From positions 1-41,594 of the forward strand of contig NZ_CALHII010000148.1 in assembly GCF_938030815.1 (NCBI RefSeq): 41,594 nt of DNA, in the 5' to 3' direction. Every line of letters begins with the position of its first letter. The stretch's first letter is position 1. Of this stretch, positions 16,877 through 24,713 are shown in pieces. Origin of the DNA: an uncultured Campylobacter sp. GTDB taxonomy: Bacteria; Campylobacterota; Campylobacteria; Campylobacterales; Campylobacteraceae. The position numbers and the translations under genes were made by a program. The notes below the pieces were generated by a model. That model was not told where the DNA came from. It saw only the letters and a program-made list of their open reading frames with translations, and did not search any database.

Positions 16877-17773
16877 TTGAAGATTTTTAAGCATATAAAC
16901 GTCGCTCACTCGCCCGACGCCGACGATATTTTTATGTATAAGGCGATTGATTTCGGCTGGGTGAGTTCAAAAAATCTAAAGCTTAGCGCCGCCGCGCTTG
17001 ATATCCAGAGCCTAAACGACGAGGCGCTAAAGGGCACTTACGAGGCCACGGCGATTAGCTTCGCGCTATATCCGCTGATCTGCGATGAATACGCGCTTTT
17101 GCGCACGGCGGTGAGCTTCGGCGAGGGCTACGGACCAAAGCTAGTTAAGAAAAAGGGCGCGGTTTTAAAGCGAAATTTCAAAGTCGCGCTCAGCGGCAAA
17201 CACACGACAAACGCCCTGCTTTTTCGCATGGCATACCCGCAGGCGCGCATAGTTTATAAAAACTTCCTCGAAATCGAGGGCGCGGTCTTAAGCGGCGAAG
17301 TAGACGCGGGCGTGCTGATACACGAGAGTATTTTGGACTTTTCGGACGAGCTTTGCGTGGAGCGCGAGATCTGGGATATCTGGAGCGAGCTAGCGGGCGA
17401 AAATTTACCGCTGCCGCTAGGAGGCATGGCGGTTCGCCGCAGCCTGCCGATAACGGATGCTATCGAGTGCGAGCGCGTGCTAACTGAGGGCGTACGCATC
17501 GCCACCGCGCACAAGCCGCTTTTATCGCACATGCTCATGGAGCGAAATTTGATCCGCGTGGACGACGCAAAGCTAGAAAAATATCTGAGCCTTTATGCTA
17601 ACGAGGCCTCGATCGAGCTTTCGCAGGTGCAGATAAGGGCGGTAGATAGGCTATTTGAGCTTGGTTATGAGCGCGGATTTTACCCTGCGCCGCTTAGCGC
17701 GCAGGAGAATTTTATCCCGCGCGAATATAACGAGATCCGCTTTGCGGACTGCGGCGGGCAAAACCCGATGTAA
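16877..17773 (+). CDS. mqnD: 1,4-dihydroxy-6-naphthoate synthase-like protein (MqnD family)
   Basis: MqnD catalyses the 1,4-dihydroxy-6-naphthoate step of the futalosine route to menaquinone, the pathway used by Campylobacter. The 298-residue protein begins MKIFKHINVAHSPDADDIFM; HSPDADDIFMYKAID is typical of the epsilonproteobacterial form. The periplasmic-binding-protein-like fold shows in FKVALSGKHTTNALLFRMAY and VDAGVLIHE. LPLPLGGMAVRRSL is the usual conserved loop. The start is TTG, with AAAAAGGA upstream. The gene is alone on its strand here; no other mqn gene is in the window. MqnA is a distant relative, but the motif fits MqnD better. Confidence 0.8.
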   Translation: MKIFKHINVAHSPDADDIFMYKAIDFGWVSSKNLKLSAAALDIQSLNDEALKGTYEATAISFALYPLICDEYALLRTAVSFGEGYGPKLVKKKGAVLKRNFKVALSGKHTTNALLFRMAYPQARIVYKNFLEIEGAVLSGEVDAGVLIHESILDFSDELCVEREIWDIWSELAGENLPLPLGGMAVRRSLPITDAIECERVLTEGVRIATAHKPLLSHMLMERNLIRVDDAKLEKYLSLYANEASIELSQVQIRAVDRLFELGYERGFYPAPLSAQENFIPREYNEIRFADCGGQNPM

Positions 17774-18387
17774 GGCCGAGCGAGATCAAAATTTAGATGA
17801 AATTTAGCGCTTGTTTCGGTTAAATTTTACTCGGAATGAAATCGCGTTTTGGCTAAATTCCTCGGTGTTAAGAGGTTTGCGCCTTGGTTAAATTTTACTT
17901 CGGCGTAAAAGTAGGCACGCGAGGTAGAATTTTACCCCGCGTTCTTGCCGTGGCTGTGCTGCGCCGTAGCTTTTGAAATTTAGCCGCGAAGCATAGCGAG
18001 TTTAAAATTTAGCGCAAATTTGACGCCGAGTTCGCCGCGGATCGTCGCCAAGCTGCGCTAATCGACCGGCGCGCTGTAGCGCGATCTGTCGCGGTACGAT
18101 AGCCACTACGCTTTCAAATTTAGGGCTACGCAGCGATGAAATTTTGCAGTGCGGCGCTACATTGCACGGCTATATTTTGTGCCGCAGGGTGCGAGTTGCG
18201 CGTGCGACATAGCGCGCCGCTGAAAACGTATCGCAAGCGAGATAAATTCAATCGCGCTGGCGTCGCTAAATTTTGAAATAGCGTTCGTGTTCTGTGCCGT
18301 GCGCCGCCGCGGTATAGTTAAATTTTAAAACGATGCGCGGCGAGCGGCTAGCGCAAAATTTAGAAATGAAATTTAAAAGGCAAAATT
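17774..18387 (+). other. 614-bp gap between mqnD and murB
   Basis: I see no coding sequence with a binding site on either strand. The gap is made of alternating GC-rich blocks and AAATTT-type blocks. A possible -10 (TATAGT, 18313-18318) precedes murB. In C. jejuni, from memory, the fliQ gene lies immediately upstream of murB; no FliQ-like sequence is readable here. Confidence 0.5.
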
Positions 18388-19179
18388 TTGAAAACAAAGC
18401 AGATAGATTTTAGCAAATACACCTCCGTGCGCATCGGCGGGAGCTTTGCGGTGCAAATTTTAAAGGACGAGACCGATTTTGCGGAGTTTGAGAGCATAGC
18501 GGGGGGCGCGATCATCGGCGGCGGCAATAATCTGCTCATCTCGCCCGCGCCGCCGCACCTTGCGATGTTAAGCGAGGAGTTCGATCGCATAAGCTTAAGC
18601 GGCGATATCCTTAGCATCGGGGCTGCGACGAAGTCGGGCAAAATTTACAACTTCGCCAAAAAGCAAGGCCTCGGCGGCTTTGAGTTTTTGCGAAACATCC
18701 CGGGCACGCTCGGTGGGCTAATCAAAATGAATGCGGGGCTCGCCGGCGCTAGCATCAGCGATAGCCTGCTTGCCGTGCGCCTAACTCGCGGCTGGGTGGA
18801 GCGCGAGCGGATAAGCTTCGGCTACCGAAGAAGCGGAATCGAGGAGCCGATTTTGGGCGCCGAGTTTAAAATTTCGCGCGGCTTTGACGTCTCGCTCGCC
18901 ACGGATTTCGCCGCCAAACGTGCTAATCAACCGCGCGGCGCAAGCTTTGGGAGCTGCTTTAAAAACCCGCCGAATGACGCCGCGGGCAGGCTGATCGAAG
19001 CAGCGGGATTAAAAGGCCACGCGATCGGCGGCGCGAAATTTAGCGAGCAGCACGCCAATTTCATCATAAATTTCGGCAGCGCAAGCTTTGAGGATGTGAT
19101 TGCGCTCATAAATTTAGCGCAAAGCCGCATTTCTGAAGAATTCGGTATCGAACTGGAAACCGAAGTCGTGGTGCTATAA
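18388..19179 (+). CDS. murB: UDP-N-acetylenolpyruvoylglucosamine reductase
   Basis: MurB reduces the enolpyruvyl intermediate to UDP-MurNAc with NADPH and FAD, an early peptidoglycan step. The 263-residue protein starts at TTG (AAAAGG seven bases upstream) with MKTKQIDFSKYTSVRIGG. FAD-binding motifs are IIGGGNNLLIS (about 47-57), GFEFLRNIPGTLGGLIKMNAG (about 92-112; first part GFEFLRNIPGTLGG) and FGSCFKNP (about 188-195, with the catalytic Ser). The C-terminal part FSEQHANFIINFG is typical. Length matches the short form in Campylobacter. It is monocistronic and convergent with the lipid cluster. Confidence 0.95.
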   Translation: MKTKQIDFSKYTSVRIGGSFAVQILKDETDFAEFESIAGGAIIGGGNNLLISPAPPHLAMLSEEFDRISLSGDILSIGAATKSGKIYNFAKKQGLGGFEFLRNIPGTLGGLIKMNAGLAGASISDSLLAVRLTRGWVERERISFGYRRSGIEEPILGAEFKISRGFDVSLATDFAAKRANQPRGASFGSCFKNPPNDAAGRLIEAAGLKGHAIGGAKFSEQHANFIINFGSASFEDVIALINLAQSRISEEFGIELETEVVVL

Positions 19180-19322
19180 AAGGAAATTTGTATATTTTGC
19201 CCCCGACTAAACTTGCTCGGTCGTCTACTCCATCTTTTTGCGCTGGATTTTATTTGCGCTTTGAAATTTTAAAATACAGACGAAATCGTCAAATTTAAAA
19301 GCACTCAAAAGACAAGCCGCTT

Positions 19323-21149
19323 TTAAATTTTAACAGCCAAACTCACACTAAATATCCCATCCCCATCTATCCATTCGCGCACCTTTTTAAACCCCGCCTT
19401 TTCCACGAGCTGATCCATCTCGGCCTGGCTGCGGCGGCGCATGATCCACGCAGCGCCCTGCCTGTGGCTCGATAGAGCGCGCGCGATCATCTCGAGCTGC
19501 GGATGCCACGGCTGGTTGGTGTAGATGAGGTAGCCGCCGCTTTTTACGCTGCTTGAAAAGCCTTGTAGCGCGGTGCGAACGACCGAGTTACCCGGAAAGA
19601 GCTCAAACAGCCCCGACACGACGCCTAGCGTATATGCGTCCTGCAGACCCTCGTAGCTAGCGGCCTCGAACGCATTTGCCTGCGTAAAGCTCGCGACGTC
19701 CTGCAGCCCGCGCTCTTTTATCATTTCGCTGCCCACTTTTACGTTGATGTCGCTGTAGTCGCGTAGCGTTATGCGCTCAAATTTATGCCCCTGCGCGGCG
19801 TCTAGTATGTATCTGCCGTGCCCCGAGGCGATGTCTAGCAGTCGTAGCGGCTCGCTGCGCTCCTGCAGCTTTGCTACAGCTTGATCGATAGCTAGCTTGA
19901 TATTTCGCTTGCGCTCTCTGATGCCGCGCCAGCCGATAGCGTTTAGGTAAAATTTGTCGATAAATTTAAAAAATTTATTCGCCCCTTGCGGCTCGTTTCG
20001 GTAAACGTAATCAAGCGTACTGCCGCTATCGTAGCCGGTATTTTCGCCTATCTTTAGCCCGCCGACCCACGGCGAAACCGCCTGCATAAATATCCGCTGA
20101 AATTTAAACCGTAAATTTTTTGGGCTAAATCTCGGTAGCGGCGTAGCTAGCCTATCGGCCTCTTCGCGGCTAAAGCCGTATTCGTCCGCGTGCGTGCAGT
20201 CCACCTCGCTAAAAGGCGCGCTAAAGCGCTCTCCGACGAACTCGCGCACGATCTCAAACGCCCTTTCCCGCTCGCTCTCGCCCAGCGTATCGTGGTAAAA
20301 TCCATCTAAAATCTCGCGTCTTTTTACGCGCGCGCCAAGAGTGTTGTAAAACTCGTGCTGCGGGGCATGCTCCACGACCCAGTCATCGCCCGAGATCAGC
20401 AGTAGCGTAGGCGTCGTGATCGCGGCGGCGTCCGAAACCACGCGCTGCGCCGCTTCGTAAAGCCCCAGCAGTATGCGCACCGAGATCGCGCGAGTGATGA
20501 GCGAGTCGGCGTCGTAGCTGGCCTGGCGCTGTTTGTCGTGCGTGAGATAGTGCGCCTTGACGTAGCTGTTTACGAAGAAATTTCCGCGCGCATTGTAGAT
20601 CGCCTTTAGCCCGGCTCTGGCAAACGGCACGTAAAGCTTCACGCTAAACGCCGGACTAGCCAGCACCGCGCAGCGAACGCGCACAGCGTAGTCGTGCAGC
20701 CACGCCGAGACCAGCACCGCGCCCACGCTTTGAGCTATAACGGCTAGATTTTGCGTCTCAAAGCCAAATCTCTGCTCGATATGCGCCACAAACTCGTCCA
20801 CGTCGGCGATGAGGCGGCCGATACTCGGCGCGTCGCCCCGCTCGCCCTCGCTCCTGCCGTGTCCGCGCTGATCCCACGCAAAATAGCTCAAACTCTCGTC
20901 CGCTAGCCCGTCCGCTACGTGCGTCGTTCTGCCCGAGTGCTCGTGTCCGCGGTGAAATATCGCTACGGCTTTGGCGTTTGGCGCGGCTTTAAATTTGAGA
21001 TTTTGCTCGGCGTTTTCAGCTAGCTCTTTCTCGCTCAAATTTACTTCGCCTGCACCCGAGTCTTCGCACGCCACGTCCGCGGCCAGGCGGTATCTGTAAA
21101 ATATCCTCGCCCCGTCGCTCGTTATAAAACAGCTCTCTTTAAACTCCAT
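19323..21149 (-). CDS. Alpha/beta-hydrolase - SAM methyltransferase fusion (YnbC-like)
   Basis: This 608-residue cytoplasmic protein has two enzymes in one chain. Residues about 1-310 are a serine hydrolase of the monoacylglycerol-lipase type: FHRGHEHSGR (oxyanion region), WDQRGHGRSEGERGD (about 92-106), nucleophile Ser141 in IAQSVGAV, acid in LLISGDDWVVEH and His in GFYHDTLGE. Residues about 410-600 are a class I methyltransferase with SAM motif I RLLDIASGHGRYILDAA and later SGGYLIYTNQPWHPQLEM. The same fusion is found in E. coli YnbC, whose function is unknown. It is the last gene of the lipid cluster. ATG follows GAAAGG. Deacylation plus methylation of a lipid is inference. Confidence 0.8.
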   Translation of the reverse strand: MEFKESCFITSDGARIFYRYRLAADVACEDSGAGEVNLSEKELAENAEQNLKFKAAPNAKAVAIFHRGHEHSGRTTHVADGLADESLSYFAWDQRGHGRSEGERGDAPSIGRLIADVDEFVAHIEQRFGFETQNLAVIAQSVGAVLVSAWLHDYAVRVRCAVLASPAFSVKLYVPFARAGLKAIYNARGNFFVNSYVKAHYLTHDKQRQASYDADSLITRAISVRILLGLYEAAQRVVSDAAAITTPTLLLISGDDWVVEHAPQHEFYNTLGARVKRREILDGFYHDTLGESERERAFEIVREFVGERFSAPFSEVDCTHADEYGFSREEADRLATPLPRFSPKNLRFKFQRIFMQAVSPWVGGLKIGENTGYDSGSTLDYVYRNEPQGANKFFKFIDKFYLNAIGWRGIRERKRNIKLAIDQAVAKLQERSEPLRLLDIASGHGRYILDAAQGHKFERITLRDYSDINVKVGSEMIKERGLQDVASFTQANAFEAASYEGLQDAYTLGVVSGLFELFPGNSVVRTALQGFSSSVKSGGYLIYTNQPWHPQLEMIARALSSHRQGAAWIMRRRSQAEMDQLVEKAGFKKVREWIDGDGIFSVSLAVKI

Positions 21150-21187
21150 TTTTCGCCTTTCTTGCTTAAATTTATCGATTTTTACGC

Positions 21188-21742
21188 TTATTTTATCCTA
21201 AAATGCCCCGTTATCTCATAAACGTTTAGCACGTCCTCCTCCTGCGCGCAAAGCCCGATGTTGTGGATCACGAGCGGGGTTTTGCTAGCGGCAAATTTAT
21301 CCGAAACTATGCCGATATGCGGCCTGCCGTTATCCAGCCGCCATGTCACGATATCGCCCGCTTTAAACTCGCCCTTCGCCTCGTAGCCTTTGCGTTTTAG
21401 GTAGGTCGCGATGTTTGGTACGCGGCGATGATAGATGTTTTTGTCGGTCTTTTTCGCGCCCCAGTTTTTTTGGATAAGCGCTAAATTTGCGCTCATATCC
21501 TCGTGGATGAGCCGCTGCAGATCGATATCCTGCCCGCGCAGCGCTCTAACGACGACGTCGGTGCAAACGCCCTTCATCATATCCGCGTCGCCCATCGGAT
21601 AGGCTAGCCTCTCGTACGAAGGATCGTAAAACAGCGTCCGTCCGACCTGCGCTCTAGCGTCTTGCACGAGCTTTTCGGCCGAAAATGCAAAGGCAAAATT
21701 TGCCGCGAGCGCTAAAAATAAAATTTTGCTTCAAATTTTCAT
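21188..21742 (-). pseudogene. DUF1287 (YijF-like) secreted protein gene with in-frame TGA at codon 4
   Basis: From ATG 21742 (GAGG six bases before it, 7 bp after the cytidylyltransferase stop) the frame reads Met-Lys-Ile-TGA, then SKILFLALAANFAFAFSAEK, a near-perfect signal peptide. It then continues uninterrupted to 21188. The body has the DUF1287 pattern: VGRTLFYDPSYERLAYPMGD, GVCTDVVVRALRG with a conserved Cys, NIYHRRVPNIATYLKRKG, GDIVTWRLDNGRPHIGIVSD with a conserved His. The family resembles NlpC/P60-type cysteine hydrolases and is exported. The only ordinary downstream start is a GTG at 21667, after the signal peptide, giving 159 residues. So this is a nonsense mutation, a sequencing error, a non-ATG start such as ATT, or read-through. 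Confidence 0.65.
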
Positions 21743-21749
21743 TAAAACC

Positions 21750-22679
21750 TCATGCGTAAAAATATCTAACTATATGAAAAAATATCGGCGCCGCAAAGCA
21801 CAGCGAGTCCATACGGTCAAGCATCCCGCCATGCCCGCTGATCATGTAGCCCCAGTCCTTGACGCCCAGATCGCGCTTGATCGCCGACATAACAAGCCCT
21901 CCTAAAAAGCCCATCATACAAACGGCAAGCCCGATGAAAAACGCCCCCGCCGCGCCAAAAGGCGTGAGATGATGCAGGCACGCAGCCAGCGCGCTAGCGC
22001 TAAGAACCCCTCCCGCAAAGCCGACCACCGTCTTAGACGGGCTGATGCTAGGCGCGATCTTGCGTTTGCCAAAAAGCTTGCCCCAGACGTACTGCAGCAC
22101 GTCGCTAGATTGCACGACTATGATCAAAAACAGCATCAGCTCCATGCTGTTACCGCGCTCAAGATCCAGCAAAAGAAGCGCCGGGATGTGCGAGATACAA
22201 AACACGCAGATCATCAGCGCCCACTGGATCTTCGTCGAGCGCTCTAAAAAATATGCCGCATCGCCGCAAATGGCCGCTAAAATCGGTAAAAACAAAAATC
22301 CGTAAACCGGGATAAATATCATCGCCATCGCGTACCAATCGGCATAAATAAAAATATACTGCACTGGCAAAATCACGTAAAAGCACGCCACGAGCGCGAT
22401 GTGATCGCCCCTGCGGATGTAGATGAGCGATAAAAACTCGCGCAATGCGGCAAAAGATACGAGCAAAAACAAAAATATCACGGCGTTCTTGCCCATATAC
22501 GTGAACGCGAAAATGACCAAAATCATCGCCCACCAGGCGTTTATACGCGAGGTCAAATTTGCGATGGTTTTGTTCTCGGCGCCAAATTTCGCCTTTAGGA
22601 TAAAGGCAACGACGCTAGAGACGACTAGCACCGCGATGAGTCCTAAAAATAGATTTAATATATGATTTTGCGGGTTCAT
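21750..22679 (-). CDS. CdsA-family phosphatidate cytidylyltransferase (YnbB-like)
   Basis: This 309-residue inner-membrane protein has about eight hydrophobic helices. CdsA enzymes turn phosphatidate and CTP into CDP-diacylglycerol. The C-terminal signature is complete: SAIKRDLGVKDWGYMISGHG followed by GMLDRMDSL, matching S-x-x-K-R-x4-K-D ... H-G-G-x-x-D-R-x-D. SPSKTVVGFAGG is the earlier conserved loop. The ATG overlaps the small upstream ORF as ATGA. Placement between an acyltransferase and the hydrolase/methyltransferase, and resemblance to E. coli YnbB, suggest a dedicated second CdsA rather than the housekeeping copy. I cannot see whether another cdsA exists outside the window. Confidence 0.85.
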   Translation of the reverse strand: MNPQNHILNLFLGLIAVLVVSSVVAFILKAKFGAENKTIANLTSRINAWWAMILVIFAFTYMGKNAVIFLFLLVSFAALREFLSLIYIRRGDHIALVACFYVILPVQYIFIYADWYAMAMIFIPVYGFLFLPILAAICGDAAYFLERSTKIQWALMICVFCISHIPALLLLDLERGNSMELMLFLIIVVQSSDVLQYVWGKLFGKRKIAPSISPSKTVVGFAGGVLSASALAACLHHLTPFGAAGAFFIGLAVCMMGFLGGLVMSAIKRDLGVKDWGYMISGHGGMLDRMDSLCFAAPIFFHIVRYFYA

Positions 22680-23026
22680 TTTAGTGCCTTTTGGTTAAAT
22701 TTAAAGCTAAATTTGACGTCTGCTTCGAAGCTCTCCGAGCGAGTCAAATTTGCGAGCGTTTGGTTTGCCGCGCGGACGGCTTGATTGGTTAAATTTTTTG
22801 CGCGGTTTAAATTTGCGTTTGGGTCAAATTTGATTTGCGGCAAGGCTGGCGTTTTAGCCCGTGTTTCTCGTTCAAATTTGACGTTTTCAGCTACTGCTTT
22901 AAAAGGCTCTACGTCAAATTTGCCGCAAAAATCGGTCGCAAATTTTGCTTTTTCATTTGACGGATTTACGGGGCTTAAATTTACTGCTCTGGCCAAAGCC
23001 GTCGCGCTAGGCTTTAGTTCTATCAT
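22676..23026 (-). CDS. Small hypothetical protein in the lipid cluster
   Basis: A 116-codon frame overlaps the acyltransferase end by 20 bp and the cytidylyltransferase start by 4 bp (ATGA), which is what a coupled operon gene would do. The protein (MIELKPSATALARAVNLSPV..., rich in Ala, Asn, Lys and Phe) has no signal peptide, membrane helix or motif I recognise. The DNA is built from repeated CAAATTTG and AAATTT blocks like the intergenic regions, and no ribosome binding site is evident. It may be a real small protein or an open spacer. Confidence 0.35.
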   Translation of the reverse strand: MIELKPSATALARAVNLSPVNPSNEKAKFATDFCGKFDVEPFKAVAENVKFERETRAKTPALPQIKFDPNANLNRAKNLTNQAVRAANQTLANLTRSESFEADVKFSFKFNQKALK

Positions 23027-23645
23027 TTTGCGTATCGCTCATCGCTAGCAGCGCGTCCTGCGCCTTTTGTAAAAACTCGCCCTTGCCTTCGCCTCCGTAC
23101 GATATCTCCTCACCTACGATCAGCTCGCAAAGCAGCGGAATAGGCACGAAAAAGCCCTTGGGCAGGACGTTTCGCGCATTTTTGATCCATACGGGCACGA
23201 ACGAGACGGCGGGACACTGCTTCGCCAGACGGAAAATCCCGCTTTTAAACGGCTGTAGCGCGAGATCGTCGTCCGTCTTGCGCGTGCCTTCGGGAAAGAT
23301 GATGAGAGAGTGGGTTTGCAGCGCCTCGCTCATTTGCGCCAGCGCCTCTAGCGGATCTTTATGACGGCTGATTAGAACCATGTTAAACACGTTTTTAGCA
23401 AGAAACCTACGCACAGGCCCGCTCTCCCAGTATTCCGCCGCCGCGACGGGGCGCACGCGCTTTCTCACGCGGTATGGTAGCGAGACGAAAATCAGCAAAA
23501 AATCGCCGTGGCTAGCGTGGTTTGCGTAGTAAATTTTAGTGCCGTCGCCGATGTTTAAAAGCTCCTGCGGCGGCCTTACGCCCGTGATAAATATCGTGAT
23601 GCGGCAAAGGATAAAATCAAGCGCGGCCGCTAAAAACTCTTTCAT
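23007..23645 (-). CDS. 1-acyl-sn-glycerol-3-phosphate acyltransferase-like (PlsC family)
   Basis: This 212-residue membrane-associated acyltransferase has motif I NHASHGDF (NHx4D, about residues 41-48) and motif III FPEGTRKTDDDLALQPFKSG (about 136-155), with an N-terminal hydrophobic anchor. The reaction is acyl transfer to a lysophosphatidate-type acceptor. ATG follows AAGGA. It lies upstream of the small ORF and CdsA-like gene with overlapping ends. No acyltransferase belongs to the E. coli ynbABC set as I remember it, so this is an added enzyme in the cluster. The acceptor could differ from the usual lysophosphatidate. Confidence 0.85.
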   Translation of the reverse strand: MKEFLAAALDFILCRITIFITGVRPPQELLNIGDGTKIYYANHASHGDFLLIFVSLPYRVRKRVRPVAAAEYWESGPVRRFLAKNVFNMVLISRHKDPLEALAQMSEALQTHSLIIFPEGTRKTDDDLALQPFKSGIFRLAKQCPAVSFVPVWIKNARNVLPKGFFVPIPLLCELIVGEEISYGGEGKGEFLQKAQDALLAMSDTQNDRTKA

Positions 23646-24110
23646 CCTGTATCCTTTTTACTCTTTTACTTTTCAAATTCACTTTTTGCGGCGCCCTCAA
23701 TTTTGCGGTTGCGTGCGGCAAATAAGCTTCTCGCCCACCTTGCCGAAAACGAGCGTTTAGACATAAATTTGAGGCGATTAAAGCCGATACGGTTTTAAAT
23801 AACGCCTGCAATTTGCCGCTTTTGCTACTTGCCTTTAATTTCACCGACTTTGATAAAACGCTCGAAATTAACCGAACACGTTTTGCGCGCCTAGCGTCTT
23901 TTAAAATGTCTAAATTAAGCGGACAAATTCGCCGTGATATTTTATTATCGCCTCAAAAAATCTCGTAAATTTAAACAAGATCAAATTTATAACGATTACG
24001 TGCCCGCGTCGAGGCGAGCTTAAAACTTTTGCAATTATATCAAATTTAGGCGAATTTACCTTGCGTAGATTTTGGAGATAGCTATTAAATTTATCCTCGT
24101 CCGAGGCGCC
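23646..24110 (-). other. 465-bp gap inside the lipid cluster
   Basis: No gene is supported. A minus-strand frame starting at GTG 23844 has a basic, low-complexity product and no motif, and I leave it out. A good minus-strand -10 box lies at 24039-24034 (listed separately), which would give a leader of about 380 bases before the acyltransferase gene. No stable rod-like fold is obvious by eye. Confidence 0.45.
24034..24039 (-). promoter_or_regulatory. Probable -10 box upstream of the acyltransferase gene
   Basis: The minus strand reads AAATTTGATATAATTGCAAAAG with a perfect TATAAT in an AT-rich context. The predicted start is near 24027, 380 bases before the acyltransferase ATG. It suggests that the four downstream genes can be expressed separately from the phosphatidyltransferase gene. 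Confidence 0.45.
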
Positions 24111-24713
24111 TTATTCCCCGCTTTTTAGTCCCATCCTCACGCGGTTTGCGCAAGTAAGTGCGAGTAAAAATATCGCGGCGTAAAGCACCCAGCTAAACCA
24201 CTCTGGCAGTCGCCCAAATAGCGCATATATCGTACCGATAAGCCCAAATATAAACGCTCGGTCGCTCTTGCCCATAGGCCCGTCATACCGCCTGCCGCAA
24301 CCGTGCACCTGCCCTAGGACGCCTAAAAACTCACTCATAAAAGATAGAAAGATAACGAGCGCGGTAACGCCCCAGTCAAACGGCGCCACGAAGGCAAACG
24401 GCAGATACAGCGCGGCGTCCGAGATGACGTCCGTGGCTTCGTTTAGGTAGCCGCCCAGCGGGCTTTTTTGATTAAACTCGCGAGCCAGCATGCCGTCGAT
24501 GGCATTTAGCGCCATACGCAAAAACATCCAAACGGGCAGCAGAAAGAATAGCGTCGAAATTTCGGCGAATTTTATCAAAAGTCCGCCCAGCAGAACGGAG
24601 ATGACGCAGGCTGTGATCGTGACTTGATTTGCGCTGACGCCCGCGCCGTGAAGACGTCTTACTAACGGACGAAGTAAATTTTGAAATTTGGGCTTTAACT
24701 CGTAAATCGTCAT
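24111..24713 (-). CDS. CDP-alcohol phosphatidyltransferase family protein (YnbA-like)
   Basis: This is a 200-residue inner-membrane protein with about five to six helices. The family transfers a phosphatidyl group from CDP-diacylglycerol to an alcohol such as serine, glycerophosphate or inositol. The signature region (residues 70-95) reads NAIDGMLAREF followed by GGYLNEATD. D73, G74, A77, R78, G87 and D95 are in place, but the first and third Asp of D-x2-DG-x2-AR-x8-G-x3-D-x3-D are Asn70 and Asn91. The same pattern occurs, from memory, in E. coli YnbA. FGKSDRAF-like GKSDRAFIFGLIG follows. The start ATG has GGAG upstream. The acceptor alcohol is unknown. Confidence 0.8.
   Translation of the reverse strand: MTIYELKPKFQNLLRPLVRRLHGAGVSANQVTITACVISVLLGGLLIKFAEISTLFFLLPVWMFLRMALNAIDGMLAREFNQKSPLGGYLNEATDVISDAALYLPFAFVAPFDWGVTALVIFLSFMSEFLGVLGQVHGCGRRYDGPMGKSDRAFIFGLIGTIYALFGRLPEWFSWVLYAAIFLLALTCANRVRMGLKSGE

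Noticed and set aside
21188..21667. DUF1287 gene as a complete cytoplasmic protein from GTG 21667
   Set aside because: This start discards a perfect in-frame signal peptide, and the upstream ATG has the proper binding site; the TGA at codon 4 is the better explanation.
23617..23844. 75-codon minus-strand frame upstream of the acyltransferase
   Set aside because: Basic low-complexity product, weak GTG start, overlaps the acyltransferase start.
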